A DNA stretch of 64,000 bases from Kitasatospora viridis. Lineage in GTDB: Bacteria > Actinomycetota > Actinomycetes > Streptomycetales > Streptomycetaceae. Below the pieces are notes generated by a model. That model made no database searches. It worked only from the letters and a program-made list of their open reading frames with translations, and was not told where the DNA came from. Shown here in pieces: positions 63,050 through 64,000 of the stretch (its first letter is position 1; every line of letters starts with the position of its first letter). The position numbers and the translations under genes were made by a program. The stretch is from positions 992,001 to 1,056,000 of the forward strand of contig NZ_VIWT01000001.1 in the NCBI RefSeq assembly GCF_007829815.1. Reading direction: 5' to 3'.

Positions 63050-64000
63050 GTGGCCGGCCGTATCGAGGACTACGCACTCATCGGGGACATGCAGACCGCC
63101 GCCCTGGTCAGCAGAGACGGGGCGGTGGACTGGCTGTGCCTGCCCCGCTTCGACTCCCCCGCCGTCTTCGCGGGCCTGCTCGGCACCGATGAACACGGGT
63201 TCTGGCGGATCGGCCCGGCCGAGGCCGCCCCGGTGGGCCCGGTGTCCATCGCGCCCGCGCCGCGCGCCCCCTTCACCGATGCGGGTGAACTCAAGGTGCC
63301 GCCGATCAGCGCCGCCGCCCCCGCCGTGCCCGCCGACCGGCGCCGGTACCGGGACGACTCGCTGATCCTGGAACAGGAGTGGGACACCCCCCGCGGCACC
63401 GTTCGGGTGATCGACTTCATGCCGCCGCGGCACCTGAGCGAGCAGGAGCCGGTGCCGCAGATGATCCGGATCGTGGAGGGCGTCAGCGGCCGGGTCCGGA
63501 TGCGCTCGGCCCTGCGGATGCGGTTCAGCTACGGCAAGGTCGTGCCCTGGGTGCACCGGGTCGAGGAGCCCGACGGCGGCCACCGCACGGTCGCCGTGGC
63601 CGGCCCCGACTCGGTCTGGCTGGACGGCGCGGCGGAGACGTACGGCCGCGACCTGACCACCTACGCCGACTTCACCGTCTCGGCCGGCGAGAAGGTCACC
63701 TTCGCGCTCACCTGGCAGCACTCCCACCTGGCCCCGCCGGAGGCCCCGGACCCGGAGGGCTCGCTCGCGCTGACCGAGGAGTTCTGGCGGGACTGGGTCG
63801 CCCAGTGCACCTACCAGGGCCCCTACCGGGACCCCGTGGTCCGCTCGCTGATCACCCTGAAGGCGCTCACCTACGCCCCCACCGGCGGGATCGTGGCCGC
63901 GCCCACCACCTCGCTGCCCGAGGACATCGGCGGCGAGCGCAACTGGGACTACCGGTACACCTGGCTGCGGGACGCCGCGATCACCCTCTCCTCGCTGCTG
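63050..64000 (+). CDS. Glycoside hydrolase family 15 protein, C-terminus beyond window
   Basis: The first 317 residues of a GH15 glucoamylase/trehalase-type protein. The opening AGRIEDYALIGDMQTAALVS and DGAVDWLCLPRFDSPAVFAG are the family's conserved N-terminal domain. At the edge begins the (alpha/alpha)6 catalytic barrel: LPEDIGGERNWDYRYTWLRD. The two catalytic glutamates would lie further right and are not visible. GTG at 63050 is chosen because GGAG lies 6 nt upstream. In actinobacteria such proteins often hydrolyse trehalose or alpha-glucans. The frame is open at 64000. Confidence 0.9.
   Translation, partial: MAGRIEDYALIGDMQTAALVSRDGAVDWLCLPRFDSPAVFAGLLGTDEHGFWRIGPAEAAPVGPVSIAPAPRAPFTDAGELKVPPISAAAPAVPADRRRYRDDSLILEQEWDTPRGTVRVIDFMPPRHLSEQEPVPQMIRIVEGVSGRVRMRSALRMRFSYGKVVPWVHRVEEPDGGHRTVAVAGPDSVWLDGAAETYGRDLTTYADFTVSAGEKVTFALTWQHSHLAPPEAPDPEGSLALTEEFWRDWVAQCTYQGPYRDPVVRSLITLKALTYAPTGGIVAAPTTSLPEDIGGERNWDYRYTWLRDAAITLSSLL

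Overview
The window comes from the chromosome of a high-GC filamentous actinomycete, most likely Streptomyces or a close relative such as Kitasatospora. Evidence for this is strong G/C third-position bias, frequent GTG/TTG starts, many ATGA/GTGA stop-start overlaps, and a core block (pyrG, NUDIX, ald, parA-like, scpA, scpB, rluB, tyrA, cmk, der) whose order is typical of Streptomyces.

Region 1 (1-3.5 kb) is worn accessory DNA. It holds an unknown gene running off the left edge, an unknown 419-aa protein, a SEC-C gene remnant and a truncated Mrr-type restriction endonuclease. It also holds a 42-aa peptide gene that looks like a RiPP precursor, next to a second, truncated leader with the same Trp-Ile-Thr-Pro signature. 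The peptide gene is too short to appear in ordinary ORF calls.

Region 2 (4.1-28.4 kb) is an apparently undescribed biosynthetic gene cluster without PKS or NRPS. On the minus strand, 17 genes run almost without gaps from 26.8 to 6.5 kb. A stand-alone cupin and a short methionyl-tRNA-synthetase-like protein together resemble a split hydrazine synthetase, the N-N bond forming type I recall as a cupin-MetRS didomain in s56-p1 and triacsin pathways. Three FAD/NAD(P)-binding monooxygenase-like proteins could supply an N-hydroxylated amino acid. One of them is fused to the catalytic subunit of B12-dependent glutamate mutase, whose small subunit is encoded just upstream, so 3-methylaspartate is probably a building block. 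Upstream lie S-adenosylmethionine synthetase, a methyltransferase-fold protein and a complete methylthioadenosine-to-methionine salvage route (MtnP, an MtnA-Apt fusion, MtnB, MtnC, MtnD, plus a divergent aminotransferase that could close the cycle). This predicts heavy use of SAM as an aminocarboxypropyl or azetidine-2-carboxylate source, releasing MTA. An acyl-CoA-ligase-like enzyme, a GNAT acetyltransferase, three MFS exporters, a free tRNA-binding (MetRS C-terminal type) domain and an XRE-cupin regulator complete the locus.

Region 3 (28.5-33.3 kb) holds an amino-acid permease with a universal stress protein, then a small unstable zone: a DUF5753 regulator remnant, an IS5-family transposase remnant, and a tRNA-Pro(GGG) gene with a 16-bp repeat of its internal sequence about 270 bp away, consistent with the scar of an integrated element.

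Region 4 (33.4-64 kb) is conserved chromosome: an MFS exporter, DUF1684, TesB, AlkB, ribokinase, two resuscitation-promoting-factor proteins, two conserved unknowns, der/cmk/tyrA, a DUF4139 pair, DUF952, a TrmB/LuxR-type regulator, rluB/scpB/scpA/parA, ald, a STAND/TPR protein, a NUDIX hydrolase, CTP synthase, and a GH15 glycosidase cut by the right edge. Several perfect hairpins mark operon ends.
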